From Streptomyces sp. NBC_01304 (lineage in GTDB: Bacteria > Actinomycetota > Actinomycetes > Streptomycetales > Streptomycetaceae), in the NCBI RefSeq assembly GCF_035975855.1, contig NZ_CP109055.1, positions 5,828,001-5,892,000 of the forward strand: a stretch of DNA of 64,000 nucleotides, written 5' to 3'. Within the stretch, counting starts at the first letter, position 1. Every line of letters starts with the position of its first letter. Under the pieces are notes generated by a model. The model saw only the letters and a program-made list of their open reading frames with translations. It was not told the DNA's origin and did no database searches. Positions 40,380 through 50,437 of the stretch are shown here, in pieces. The position numbers and the translations under genes were made by a program.

Positions 40380-41356
40380 GCCACCTTCTCCTTCGTACGC
40401 TCGCCCGCAAGGGCCCCGTTCGCCTTGGCCTCCCGTGCGATCCGCAGGAAGGCCTCTTCGAGGGAGGCCGACCGGACATCGAGCCCCCGCAGCTTGACCC
40501 CCGCGTCCCGCGCCCACAACAGAAGCCCGGTCGCCGCCCGTTGGAGTTCACCCGTACGCAGCTTCAGCACGCGCCCGGCCGTCTCGTGCCCGCTCACCCC
40601 GAGCTCGGCGAGCGGCGGCAGGTCGCCGACGAAGTAGCCGTCGGGCAGCTCGAAGCTGATGTGCGAGGGCTGCGCGGCGGTCACCTCGGCGGGTGTCCCG
40701 GTCGCCGCGATCGTGCCCTCGTGGAGGATGGCGAGCCGGTCGGCGAGCGATTCGGCCTCCTCCAGGTAGTGCGTGGTGAGCAGGACGGTGGTGCCCTGGT
40801 CGCGCAGGGCCCGCACCAGGTCCCAGGTGTCCTGGCGTCCCTCGGCGTCGAGCCCGGTCGTCGGCTCGTCGAGGAAGAGCACCTCGGGCCCGCCGAGCAG
40901 CGCGAGCGCCAGATCCAGGCGCCGCTTCTCCCCTCCGGACAGCTGCTTCACCCGTACGTTGGCGCGCCCCCGCAGCCCCACCAGCTCAAGGGCCTCCTCG
41001 ACCGGCCGGGCCCCGCTGGTGCAGCCCGCCCACATGCGGACGGTCTCGGCGACGCTCAACTCGGTCGGGAATCCGCCCTCCTGGAGCATCACGCCGACCC
41101 GGGGACGTACGGCGGCCCGCTCGCGGTACGGGTCGTGGCCGAGGACGCGGATGCGGCCGGCGGTGGGGGCGGCCAGGCCTTCGATGAGTTCGACGGTGGA
41201 GGTCTTGCCGGCGCCGTTGGTGCCGAGGAGCGCGAAGATCTCGCCCTGGCCGACGTGGAACGAGATGCCGCGTACGGCCTCGTAGCCCCCCGTGTACACC
41301 CGCCGCAGATCGGTGACCTCGATCACGTGCCGTGCTGAGTGCTGTGCTGAGTCCAT
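40376..41356 (-). CDS. ABC transporter ATP-binding protein
   Basis: A 326-residue ATPase of the drug/antibiotic-export (DrrA-like) group. Walker A is GTNGAGKTST near residue 45, the signature is LSGGEKRR near 139, Walker B is EVLFLDEPTTGLD near 158, and the H-loop is TTHYLEEAE. The C-terminal ~90 residues form the regulatory domain of this group. It is the first gene of a four-gene leftward operon with permease, sensor kinase and response regulator. An inverted repeat (41400-41419) lies upstream. Confidence 0.93.
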   Translation of the reverse strand: MDSAQHSARHVIEVTDLRRVYTGGYEAVRGISFHVGQGEIFALLGTNGAGKTSTVELIEGLAAPTAGRIRVLGHDPYRERAAVRPRVGVMLQEGGFPTELSVAETVRMWAGCTSGARPVEEALELVGLRGRANVRVKQLSGGEKRRLDLALALLGGPEVLFLDEPTTGLDAEGRQDTWDLVRALRDQGTTVLLTTHYLEEAESLADRLAILHEGTIAATGTPAEVTAAQPSHISFELPDGYFVGDLPPLAELGVSGHETAGRVLKLRTGELQRAATGLLLWARDAGVKLRGLDVRSASLEEAFLRIAREAKANGALAGERTKEKVA

Positions 41357-41399
41357 GGATCAAGCGTCCCGGCGCCGGGCGGGCGTGGGCAGTGCGCGC

Positions 41400-41419
41400 T
41401 GTCATGACCCCGCATGACA
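41400..41419 (-). promoter_or_regulatory. candidate response-regulator operator
   Basis: TGTCATG and CATGACA are perfect inverted 7-bp arms around ACCCCG, 44-63 bp upstream of the ABC ATPase start; a third half-site-like TGTCAG follows at 41422. It fits NarL-type autoregulation of the operon. Confidence 0.5.
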
Positions 41420-41443
41420 AATGTCAGAAGCAATCATGGAAAC

Positions 41444-41479
41444 GCAGAAGGCCCCCGGCGAGAACCGGGGGCCTTCTGC
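41444..41479 (-). terminator. tRNA-Gly terminator
   Basis: GCAGAAGGCCCCCGG and CCGGGGGCCTTCTGC pair over 15 bp with a 6-base loop, 4 bp past the tRNA 3' end. It is nearly a copy of the hairpin at 37522-37557. Confidence 0.82.
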
Positions 41480-41483
41480 CATA

Positions 41484-41559
41484 TGGAGCGAACGACGAGG
41501 TTCGAACTCGCGACCTCAACCTTGGCAAGGTTGCGCTCTACCAACTGAGCTACGTTCGC
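41484..41559 (-). tRNA. tRNA-Gly(GCC), second copy
   Basis: Identical in sequence to 37561-37636, with anticodon GCC and encoded CCA. It lies 79 bp downstream of tRNA-Gly(TCC) on the same strand, so the two may be processed from one transcript. Confidence 0.95.
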
Positions 41560-41638
41560 ATTGCATCCGGTCGGCTTTCACCGATCGGTGCGAGCACCAG
41601 AGTACCTGATCCACAACCGTGGTCGGTAACCAGTGCAG

Positions 41639-41710
41639 AGCGGGTGACAGGAATTGCACACTGCGCCTTCCCCCTGGAAGGGGGATGTTCTACTACTGAA
41701 CTACACCCGC
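41639..41710 (-). tRNA. tRNA-Gly(TCC)
   Basis: Acceptor GCGGGTG/CACCCGC. The anticodon stem TCCCC/GGGGA with loop CTTCCAG gives anticodon TCC. The T loop region is GTGCAATTCC, the discriminator is T, and CCA is not encoded. Confidence 0.9.
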
Positions 41711-41865
41711 GTGACTCCGTGAGGTTCGGCCCTGCGGCCTCGCCCCTCGGCGTGCTCCGAACTCTAGCCGACCGTCGGGGGTGCAGCGCAAGTCGGTTGC
41801 CGGGGGCGGGACCTCGGACGACGCGAAGACGACCGTGGAGGGCCGTGGACGAAGGCCGTCCGGCC

Positions 41866-42195
41866 TCAGTTGGCCGCGTTGAACGCCTCGTAGACCTTCT
41901 TCGGGATGCGGCCGCGGGCCGGCACCTCCATCTTGTGCGAGCGGGCCCAGGCGCGGACCGCCGCCGGGTCGGCGTCCACCGCGGTGTGCTTCAGGGTCTT
42001 GCCGGGCTTGCCGATCGCCTTCGACTGCTTGCGGCCCGCCGTCAGGTACGGGGCAAGTGCCTTGCGCAGTTTCTTGGCATTGGCTTGATTGAGGTCGATC
42101 TCGTACGACTTGCCGTCCAGACCGAAGGCGATCGTTTCCGATGCTTCCCCGCCGTCAATGTCGTCAGAGAGAGTGACCACGACACGCTGCGCCAC
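41866..42195 (-). CDS. lsrL: Lsr2-like nucleoid-associated protein
   Basis: A 109-residue H-NS-like xenogeneic silencer. The N-terminal dimerisation domain (VAQRVVVTLSDDIDGGEASE, FGLDGKSYEIDL) is followed by the C-terminal DNA-binding domain with an AT-hook-like loop (MEVPARGRIPKKVYEAF; RGR contacts the minor groove). Streptomyces carry Lsr2 and a paralogue, LsrL; position next to the pur genes matches what I recall for lsrL. The GTG at 42195 gives the usual VAQ start; AAGGGA lies 10 bp before it. Confidence 0.87.
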   Translation of the reverse strand: MAQRVVVTLSDDIDGGEASETIAFGLDGKSYEIDLNQANAKKLRKALAPYLTAGRKQSKAIGKPGKTLKHTAVDADPAAVRAWARSHKMEVPARGRIPKKVYEAFNAAN

Positions 42196-42488
42196 GAATA
42201 TCGGTCCCTTCATGCGGATATCCCCGCTGACATGCGGTGATCCCCGGCCGTCCGGCTGTTTTTAACGGCACAAGTCCGGGGGTTCCGGGCTAATGCGCCT
42301 GTTTGGATTTCCTTTGTACAGTGCACCGCAATGCGATGTGAAGCTCGACTAAATCCTCCCGCGTGTCTACGCGCAATGGAGTTCTCGGGTTTTTCCCGCG
42401 ATTTTCATCTACGGCATCCCTGACGCGGGTTCGAAAGTGACGGCCGTCACGGAGGAACCTACCAATCTATGCGCGTAGAAATTTCCGT

Positions 42489-42499
42489 CGGATACGCTG
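42489..42499 (+). promoter_or_regulatory. candidate purSQL promoter element
   Basis: CGGATACGCTG, with a TACGCT -10-like hexamer, is also found directly upstream of purF (53229-53239). It leaves a leader of about 70 nt before purS. The 380-bp gap between lsrL and purS holds no gene; the stretch 42300-42420 is unusually AT-rich for this window. Confidence 0.45.
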
Positions 42500-42575
42500 A
42501 AGACACCGTTTTCGCGAGGCGGCGTTCCCAGCGTTCCGCCAGCGTTCCTCACGCACCACACCACCGGGAGTGCCC

Positions 42576-42839
42576 GTGGCACGCGTCGTAGTCGACGTCA
42601 TGCTCAAGCCCGAGATCCTCGACCCGCAGGGACAGGCGGTGCAGCGTGCACTTCCGCGTCTCGGGTTCGAGGGCATCGCGGACGTCCGCCAGGGAAAGCG
42701 TTTCGAGCTCGAGGTGGAGGGCCCGGTCGACGAGGCCGCCCTCGCCCGCATCCATGAGATGGCCGAGACCTTCCTCGCCAACACCGTCATCGAAGACTTC
42801 GTAGTGAAGGTCGAAGAGACGGCCGGAGGGTCCAAGTGA
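42576..42839 (+). CDS. purS: FGAM synthase subunit PurS
   Basis: An 87-residue subunit ([20 protein letters not shown]) that bridges PurL and PurQ and helps pass ammonia in formylglycinamidine synthase. [15 protein letters not shown] is the family core. The GTG at 42576 is chosen over 42570 because it gives the conserved N-terminus, with GGGAG 5 bp upstream. The stop overlaps the purQ start (GTGA). Confidence 0.95.
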   Translation: MARVVVDVMLKPEILDPQGQAVQRALPRLGFEGIADVRQGKRFELEVEGPVDEAALARIHEMAETFLANTVIEDFVVKVEETAGGSK

Positions 42840-43515
42840 CCGCACGCATCGGCGTCGTCACCTTCCCCGGCACGCTCGACGACCAGGACGCGCTGCGCGC
42901 CGCCCGCCTCGCGGGTGCCGAGCCGGTGCCGCTGTGGCACCGCGACAAGGACCTCAAGCAGGTCGACGCGGTCGTCCTCGCGGGCGGTTTCTCGTACGGC
43001 GACTATCTGCGGGCCGGGTCCATCTCCCGGTTCTCGCCGGTGATGGAGACGCTCATCGAGCAGGCGAAGGCGGGCATGCCCGTCCTCGGCATCTGCAACG
43101 GCTTCCAGATCCTCACCGAGGCCCATCTGCTGCCGGGCGCGATGCTGCGCAACAACCACCTGCACTTCATCTGCCGCGACCAGAAGCTCAAGGTCGAGAA
43201 CGCGCAGACGGCGTGGACCGTCGACTACGAGCAGGGCCAGGAGATCCAGGTCCCGCTGAAGAACCAGGACGGCCGGTACGTCGCCGACGAGCACACGCTC
43301 GACGAGCTGGAGGCCGAGGGCCGCGTCGCCTTCCGGTACCTCGACATGAACCCGAACGGCTCGCTGCGCGACATCGCCGGCATCACCAACGCCGCGGGCA
43401 ACGTCGTCGGCCTCATGCCCCACCCCGAGCACGCCGTCGAGCCGCTGGTCGGCACCGGACGTACGGACGGACTCGGATTCTTCACCTCGATCCTCAAGAA
43501 GCTGGTCAACGCCTG

Positions 43516-43516
<1 letters not shown>
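42836..43516 (+). CDS. purQ: FGAM synthase glutaminase subunit PurQ
   Basis: A 226-residue class I glutamine amidotransferase supplying ammonia to PurL. The nucleophile Cys lies in [11 protein letters not shown] near residue 87, and the His-Glu of the triad in [10 protein letters not shown] near residue 205. [12 protein letters not shown] is the family oxyanion region. Overlaps with purS upstream (4 bp) and purL downstream (1 bp) show tight translational coupling. Confidence 0.96.
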
Positions 43517-45765
<2,249 letters not shown>

Positions 45766-45790
45766 CCCGCTTGCCGTATCCGTAGTACGG

Positions 45791-45817
45791 AAGCCCCCGC
45801 CCGGCAGGCGGGGGCTT
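45791..45817 (+). terminator. purSQL terminator
   Basis: AAGCCCCCGCC and GGCGGGGGCTT pair over 11 bp around CGGCA and run into TTTT, a classical intrinsic terminator 25 bp after the purL stop. Confidence 0.88.
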
Positions 45818-45839
45818 TTCCGTTGCCCTCTTGCACGGA

Positions 45840-45857
45840 ATTACGTAACTACGTAAT
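45840..45857 (+). promoter_or_regulatory. palindromic operator before the ArsR-type gene
   Basis: ATTACGTA and TACGTAAT are perfect 8-bp inverted arms around AC, ending 8 bp before the start codon. This AT-rich palindrome is the expected size for an ArsR-type autoregulatory site. Confidence 0.62.
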
Positions 45858-45865
45858 CTGGCGGC

Positions 45866-46366
45866 ATGGATTTGGAGCAGCGGGTCGCCGAACTCGAGCG
45901 CCGCATGGCCGAGTTGGAGGGCGTCGAGCGCCCCGCGCCGGCGGTGGCCGAGGGTGACTTCTGGGCGCTCGAAGGGCTGAAGGCCCAGCTCGCGGGGTTG
46001 CAGGCGGCCGATGGCGGTGTCCTGTACACGGGTGCCGTACGACTCCCGACCGGGGAGCGGTACGAGTGGCAGACCGGCGCGCTGGCCGACGACCTGTTCG
46101 ACCGCGACTGGTCGGAGACGGCCGACTCCTTCGCCGCGCTCGGTCATCCCGTACGCCTCCGTCTGCTGCGCGAGATCCTCGGCGGGCGCCGCACGGCCGC
46201 CTCACTGGCCGAGCTGGAGGAGACCGGCACGACCGGCCAGATCTACCACCACCTGCGCCAACTGACCGGCGCGGGCTGGCTGCACACCACGGGGCGTGGA
46301 CGGTACGAGGTGCCGGCGGGGCGTGTGGTCCCGCTGCTTGTGATGCTGTCCGCCGCCCAGCCGTAG
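45866..46366 (+). CDS. ArsR-type winged-helix regulator
   Basis: A 166-residue protein. Residues 1-20 form a short coiled coil (LEQRVAELERRMAELEG). The C-terminal ~80 residues are an ArsR-like winged helix (FAALGHPVRLRLLREILGGR, then GQIYHHLRQLTGAGWL). No metal-binding Cys motif is present, so metal sensing is unlikely. A perfect palindrome overlaps its promoter. It is followed after 24 bp by an M23 peptidase gene and probably controls both. Confidence 0.85.
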   Translation: MDLEQRVAELERRMAELEGVERPAPAVAEGDFWALEGLKAQLAGLQAADGGVLYTGAVRLPTGERYEWQTGALADDLFDRDWSETADSFAALGHPVRLRLLREILGGRRTAASLAELEETGTTGQIYHHLRQLTGAGWLHTTGRGRYEVPAGRVVPLLVMLSAAQP

Positions 46367-46390
46367 ACCATCGATCACGGGGGAGCGACC

Positions 46391-47224
46391 ATGTCCGTAC
46401 GTCCACGCAAGTTCGCCGCACGGCTCCAGTACCTGCTGGTGCTGTACGTCATCGGCCAGGTGATCGCCGGGTCCTTCGTGGACCTGCCGTACCCGTACTG
46501 GGTGGGCTGGCTCCCGATCGTCGCAGTGATGGTGATCGCCCTCGCGCGGAGCAGGTCCCGCAGCAGGGAGATGGCGGCCGATCGCCCGAGCCCCGTGGAG
46601 ATCGCCCCACCCGTCACCGGCCGCTGGTCCGCCGTGAACAGCCCGGCCGACAAGGTGCCGAGCCACGGTACGCACGGCCTCGGGCAGACCTACGCCATCG
46701 ACATCGTGGCCGAGCCCACGGACAAGTCGCGGCCCGCCTTCGCCCGGCTCTGGCCCATCGCCCTGGGCAACCACGCCTTCCCCGCCTTCGGGGCGCCGCT
46801 GCTCGCCGTCGCCGATGCCACCGTCGTACACGCGGAGGACAGCCAGCGTGACCACCTCAGCCGCAACTCCCTTGCCGGATACGTCTACTTGATGCTGATC
46901 GAGGCCATCGGCCGAACCCTGGGCGGAGCCCGCCGTGTCGTCGGCAACCACATCGTGCTCGACCTCGGTGAGGGGACGTACGCCGTGTACGCACACGTCC
47001 AGCGCGGCTCCCTCGCCGTACGGGCGGGCGACAAGGTGGCCGCGGGCCAGGAGCTCGCCCGCTGCGGCAACTCCGGCAACTCCACCGAGCCGCACGTCCA
47101 CTTCCAGCTGATGGACGGCCCGGACCTGAACAGCGCACGCGGTGTCCCCTTCAGCTGGCGCGGTGTGGGAGTCCCGCGCAACGGAGAGCAGTTCACGGTG
47201 CCGGTCGCGAGCGAGCTGGCCTAG
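46391..47224 (+). CDS. M23-family (LytM-type) membrane-anchored peptidase
   Basis: A 277-residue protein with two N-terminal hydrophobic segments (LQYLLVLYVIGQVIAG and YWVGWLPIVAVMVIALA) and a C-terminal M23/LytM domain: HGTHGLGQTYAIDIV holds the first zinc His/Asp, and STEPHVHFQL the HxH end. It would cut peptidoglycan cross-bridges or be a non-catalytic activator. The His-Asp and HxH pairs are present, so activity is plausible. GGGGGAG lies 6 bp before the ATG; it is in an operon with the ArsR-type gene. Confidence 0.85.
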   Translation: MSVRPRKFAARLQYLLVLYVIGQVIAGSFVDLPYPYWVGWLPIVAVMVIALARSRSRSREMAADRPSPVEIAPPVTGRWSAVNSPADKVPSHGTHGLGQTYAIDIVAEPTDKSRPAFARLWPIALGNHAFPAFGAPLLAVADATVVHAEDSQRDHLSRNSLAGYVYLMLIEAIGRTLGGARRVVGNHIVLDLGEGTYAVYAHVQRGSLAVRAGDKVAAGQELARCGNSGNSTEPHVHFQLMDGPDLNSARGVPFSWRGVGVPRNGEQFTVPVASELA

Positions 47225-47234
47225 GCTCACGGAC

Positions 47235-48029
47235 ATGCCCCCGGCCAAGAAGCGACTGCGTACCTACGACTCCGCCAAGACCCGCGCCGCCGTGCTCGCC
47301 CAGTTCGGGAACGTACGAGAAGCGGTCGAGCGGCTCACCCCCGAGCAGCTCGCCCTGCCCACCCGGCTCGGCGACTGGACCGTGCGGGAGCTCGCGGCAC
47401 ATCTGGCGATGGTGCTCGGCACCGTGCAGCGCTATCTCGGCCTGCCCGAGCCGACGAAGCACGAAGTCCCGCTCCTGGACTGGCCGTTCGCGACGCGGAG
47501 CGCGGCCGCACAGGTCGACGAGGACGTGAAGGAGCTGGCGGAGGAGGGCGAGCCCGCCGAGCAGTTCGCGCGGGTGGCCGCCGGGATCGCGGAGCTGCTG
47601 CCCGGCGCCCCGGACGCCCGCCTGGTGCCGAGCCGGTTCGGGGGCATGACCCTCGGGGACTTCCTGGTCACCCGTACCGTCGAACTCATCGTCCACACCG
47701 ACGACTTGAACGCCGCGGTGCCGGGCCTGGACGTCCCGTACGACCGACAGGCCCTGGCCGCCTGCACCCGGCTGCTCGCCGACGCGCTCGCGGTGAAGGC
47801 GCCGGGGGCGTCGACGGAGGTACGGATTCCGCCGTACGCCGTCGTGCAGTGCATCGAGGGCCCCCGGCACACCCGCGGTACGCCGCCGAACGTCGTGGAG
47901 ACCGACCCGCTGACGTGGATCCGGCTAGCGACGGGACGTACGGACTGGACGGCGGCGCTGAACGAGGCGCAGGTCAGCGCCAGCGGCGAGCGGGCGGACC
48001 TGGCGGAGCTGCTGCCGCTGATGGGCTAG
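47235..48029 (+). CDS. maleylpyruvate isomerase N-terminal / DinB-like family protein
   Basis: A 264-residue protein of the mycothiol-dependent maleylpyruvate isomerase/DinB-fold group. TRLGDWTVRELAAHLAMVLG near residue 48 has the conserved W and His, and TRTVELIVHTDDLNAAV (~145) the later metal His/Asp. The substrate is unknown. No SD precedes the ATG; a TAGGCT hexamer ends 7 nt before it, so the message may be leaderless. This start leaves 10 bp after the M23 gene. Confidence 0.82.
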   Translation: MPPAKKRLRTYDSAKTRAAVLAQFGNVREAVERLTPEQLALPTRLGDWTVRELAAHLAMVLGTVQRYLGLPEPTKHEVPLLDWPFATRSAAAQVDEDVKELAEEGEPAEQFARVAAGIAELLPGAPDARLVPSRFGGMTLGDFLVTRTVELIVHTDDLNAAVPGLDVPYDRQALAACTRLLADALAVKAPGASTEVRIPPYAVVQCIEGPRHTRGTPPNVVETDPLTWIRLATGRTDWTAALNEAQVSASGERADLAELLPLMG

Positions 48030-48086
48030 CGACCGGCCCTGAAGCAAGAGCGGAACCAAAACCCCCACCTCGCCCGTCACAGCGAC

Positions 48087-48926
48087 ATGCACACGCAGCG
48101 AATGACTCTGACAGCCGGCGTAGCCGCCCTGGCCCTGGGGCTGCTCAGCGCCTGTGGAACCGAGAAGTCCGGCTCCGGCTCGGGCGAGGACGGCGGCTCC
48201 GCCGTCGCGCCCAAGTCACCCGTGACCGGGGTGCACTGGACCGTCGACAGCTACACCATGGGCGGAAAGAAGACCGAGGTCCCCGGCACCGGCGCCCACG
48301 TCTCGATCGACGACAAGGGCCGGGCCAGCGGAAACCTCGGCTGCAACTCCTTCGGCGGCCAGGCCGTCATCAAGGGCGACACGGTCAAGGTCGACAAGAT
48401 CGCCATGACCGAGATGGGCTGCAACGAGAAGATCACCAAGCTCGAGTCGGCCCTGATGCGCGCCTTCGAGGGCGACCTCAAGGCCAAGGTCAGCGGCAAG
48501 GACGCCAAGCAGCTGACCCTGACCACCGCCAAGGGGGACTCCATCGACCTCTCCGCCGAGCCGCCCGCCGAGCTCACCGGCACCAAGTGGACCGTGAACG
48601 CCCTGCTCAAGGGCGAGGTCGCCACCTCCCTCGCGAAGGGCACCAAGCCGGTGCACCTCACCTTCGGCAAGGACGGCACCGTGAGCGGCAACCTCGGCTG
48701 CAACAACGTGACGACCTCGGCCAAGATCGGCAAGGACGGCAAGATCACGCTCGGCCCCGCGGGCACCACGCGCATGATGTGCGCGAAGGGTGCCATGGAG
48801 ACCGAGCGCGAACTGCTGAAGCTGTTCGACGGCACGGTGACCTACGAGCTGAAGCACCGCAGCCTGACGCTCACCAACGCCGATGGCGTGGGGCTCAGCG
48901 CGAATGCCGGCCCGCAGGAGAAGTAG
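48087..48926 (+). CDS. lipoprotein with two META (HslJ-like) domains
   Basis: A 279-residue lipoprotein: the lipobox LLSACG has its Cys near residue 23, followed by a Ser/Gly linker. Two META domains follow; each has the WTV start and the GNLGCN motif (residues ~88 and ~210) with a later MGC or MMC Cys, a pair probably making a disulfide. META domains occur in heat-inducible HslJ and secreted proteins; function is unknown. Its 3' end overlaps the convergent M6 protease gene by 32 bp. Confidence 0.87.
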   Translation: MHTQRMTLTAGVAALALGLLSACGTEKSGSGSGEDGGSAVAPKSPVTGVHWTVDSYTMGGKKTEVPGTGAHVSIDDKGRASGNLGCNSFGGQAVIKGDTVKVDKIAMTEMGCNEKITKLESALMRAFEGDLKAKVSGKDAKQLTLTTAKGDSIDLSAEPPAELTGTKWTVNALLKGEVATSLAKGTKPVHLTFGKDGTVSGNLGCNNVTTSAKIGKDGKITLGPAGTTRMMCAKGAMETERELLKLFDGTVTYELKHRSLTLTNADGVGLSANAGPQEK

Positions 48927-50271
48927 CAGAAACGGTTGCCCGGCGGCGTCGGTTGCGCAGCATGAAGACCGCGCCCATCGCGAGCAGTGAGGCACCGCCG
49001 ACGGCTACCGGGAGCTGAGTGGTCGAGTCCGAACCGGTCTCGGCCAGCTCGGTGCCGTCGGCCGCCTGCTCACCGGCGGGCTCCTCGCCGCCGGTCTGCG
49101 GCTTCGCACCCTCGTCCTCGGCGCCGGCCGCCGCCTCGCCCGAAGGTTGTGCCGACGCCGACGGCTCGGGGTCGGCGGCCGCCTCGGCCGGAGCCGGTAC
49201 GCCGTCCAGGCTCACCGCGACCGTGGCCGCGCCGTCGGCCGACTTCACGACCTTGACCTCGACCTTGCCCGCCTTGTCGGTCAGCGTGGTCCCGGCCGCC
49301 AGCGCGTCGGCGTCCGCCGCGCCCTTGTCCGACCAGTGATCGGCGTCCGCGTCCAGGTCGACAAGGGCGGACTCGGCGTAGTCGCCCTTCGGCACCCGAT
49401 AGGCGTGCACGCCCTCGATCCGCTTGTCCAGCGTCCCCGACGCGCCTCGCAGCTCCACGACCAACCGGTCCTCGCCCACTGGAATGTCCAGCGCCCGCAC
49501 CCCGCTGCCCGACCCGTAGAGCGGCCGCAGGGTGTACGTCCCCGACTTGGCGACCCGCACGGCCTCCTTGCCGGACAGCCACTTGCTGTGGATCAGCTCG
49601 GGCGAGGTGAGCCCGGCCTCCCAACCCCCGCCGCCCATCGGGGTCTTGTGGCTGGTCTCGTCGTTGTCCTTGCACCCGGCGAGGTCGGTGCCGGAGCAGC
49701 GCAACCGCATGTGGTGGCTGTAGCCGAAGTTGTGCCCGAACTCGTGCACCAGCGCCGTCATCGAGATGTCCTTGCCGTCGATGGGCATCCAGGTGGTGCC
49801 CCCGCCGACCGAACCGAGCGCCAGATAGTCGCAGTTGGTCTTCTGGTTGGGGAAGACGATCGAGACGTGCTCGTAGTCGTCCTCGCCGATCCCCTTCTCC
49901 TCCAACGCCTTGTACGTCAGATCGGAGATCTTGCCGCTGTCGCAGCCCGCGCCCGCCATCGGCAGGTCGATCGGCCCGACGATCCCGCCGTCACCGTTCG
50001 TCCCCGGCTCGAAGGTCGTGGCCCCGCGCGTGACCTCGTTGTAGTACGAGGTCAGGGACTTGCTCTTGCCGAAGTAGGCGCCCTTGAGCAGGCTCTTCGT
50101 GCCCGCCGCGTCCGGGAAGGAGCTGTCGGTGAAGTTCACCATGACGACCTGCACGCGGCGCTCGGCGGGGCTCTCGTCGGCCGCGTACGCCGTCGACTGG
50201 GCGGTGGCGGCCAGCACGACGGACGTGCAGGCGGCCGCCGATATCAGCAGGGCCCGCTGGGGGTGACGCAT
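48895..50271 (-). CDS. M6-type secreted metalloprotease with LAETG sortase signal
   Basis: A 458-residue extracellular zinc protease. A Sec signal (RALLISAAACTSVVLAATAQ, cleavage near AYA) precedes a domain with HEFGHNFGYSH at residues ~176-186, the zinc motif of M6/gametolysin-like peptidases. A Pro/Glu/Ala-rich wall-spanning region leads to LAETG, a hydrophobic segment and RNRRRR, the cell-wall sorting signal for Streptomyces class E sortases. The ATG at 50271 has GGAAGG upstream; 50301 is an alternative. It is thus probably fixed to peptidoglycan. Confidence 0.88.
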   Translation of the reverse strand: MRHPQRALLISAAACTSVVLAATAQSTAYAADESPAERRVQVVMVNFTDSSFPDAAGTKSLLKGAYFGKSKSLTSYYNEVTRGATTFEPGTNGDGGIVGPIDLPMAGAGCDSGKISDLTYKALEEKGIGEDDYEHVSIVFPNQKTNCDYLALGSVGGGTTWMPIDGKDISMTALVHEFGHNFGYSHHMRLRCSGTDLAGCKDNDETSHKTPMGGGGWEAGLTSPELIHSKWLSGKEAVRVAKSGTYTLRPLYGSGSGVRALDIPVGEDRLVVELRGASGTLDKRIEGVHAYRVPKGDYAESALVDLDADADHWSDKGAADADALAAGTTLTDKAGKVEVKVVKSADGAATVAVSLDGVPAPAEAAADPEPSASAQPSGEAAAGAEDEGAKPQTGGEEPAGEQAADGTELAETGSDSTTQLPVAVGGASLLAMGAVFMLRNRRRRATVSATSPAGRHSR

Positions 50272-50437
50272 GGTGGGGGGATCCTTCCGGACGACGAACA
50301 ACTGACGATCAACTCAGGGGTGCCTTCGGCACGTTAGCGATCAGTCGCCCGGACGGAACCCCCCGCACCGGTTGCTTAGGCCCGCCTTAAGGCCGGGCTA
50401 AGAAAGAGCTCCCCGGAGCCCCGCAGAGCCCCGCAGC

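Noticed and set aside
50375..50402. Imperfect palindrome around CTTAGGCCCGCC / GGCCGGGCTAAG after the sulfatase gene
   Set aside because: Mismatched arms and no clear loop; may help termination but is too weak to list as a feature.
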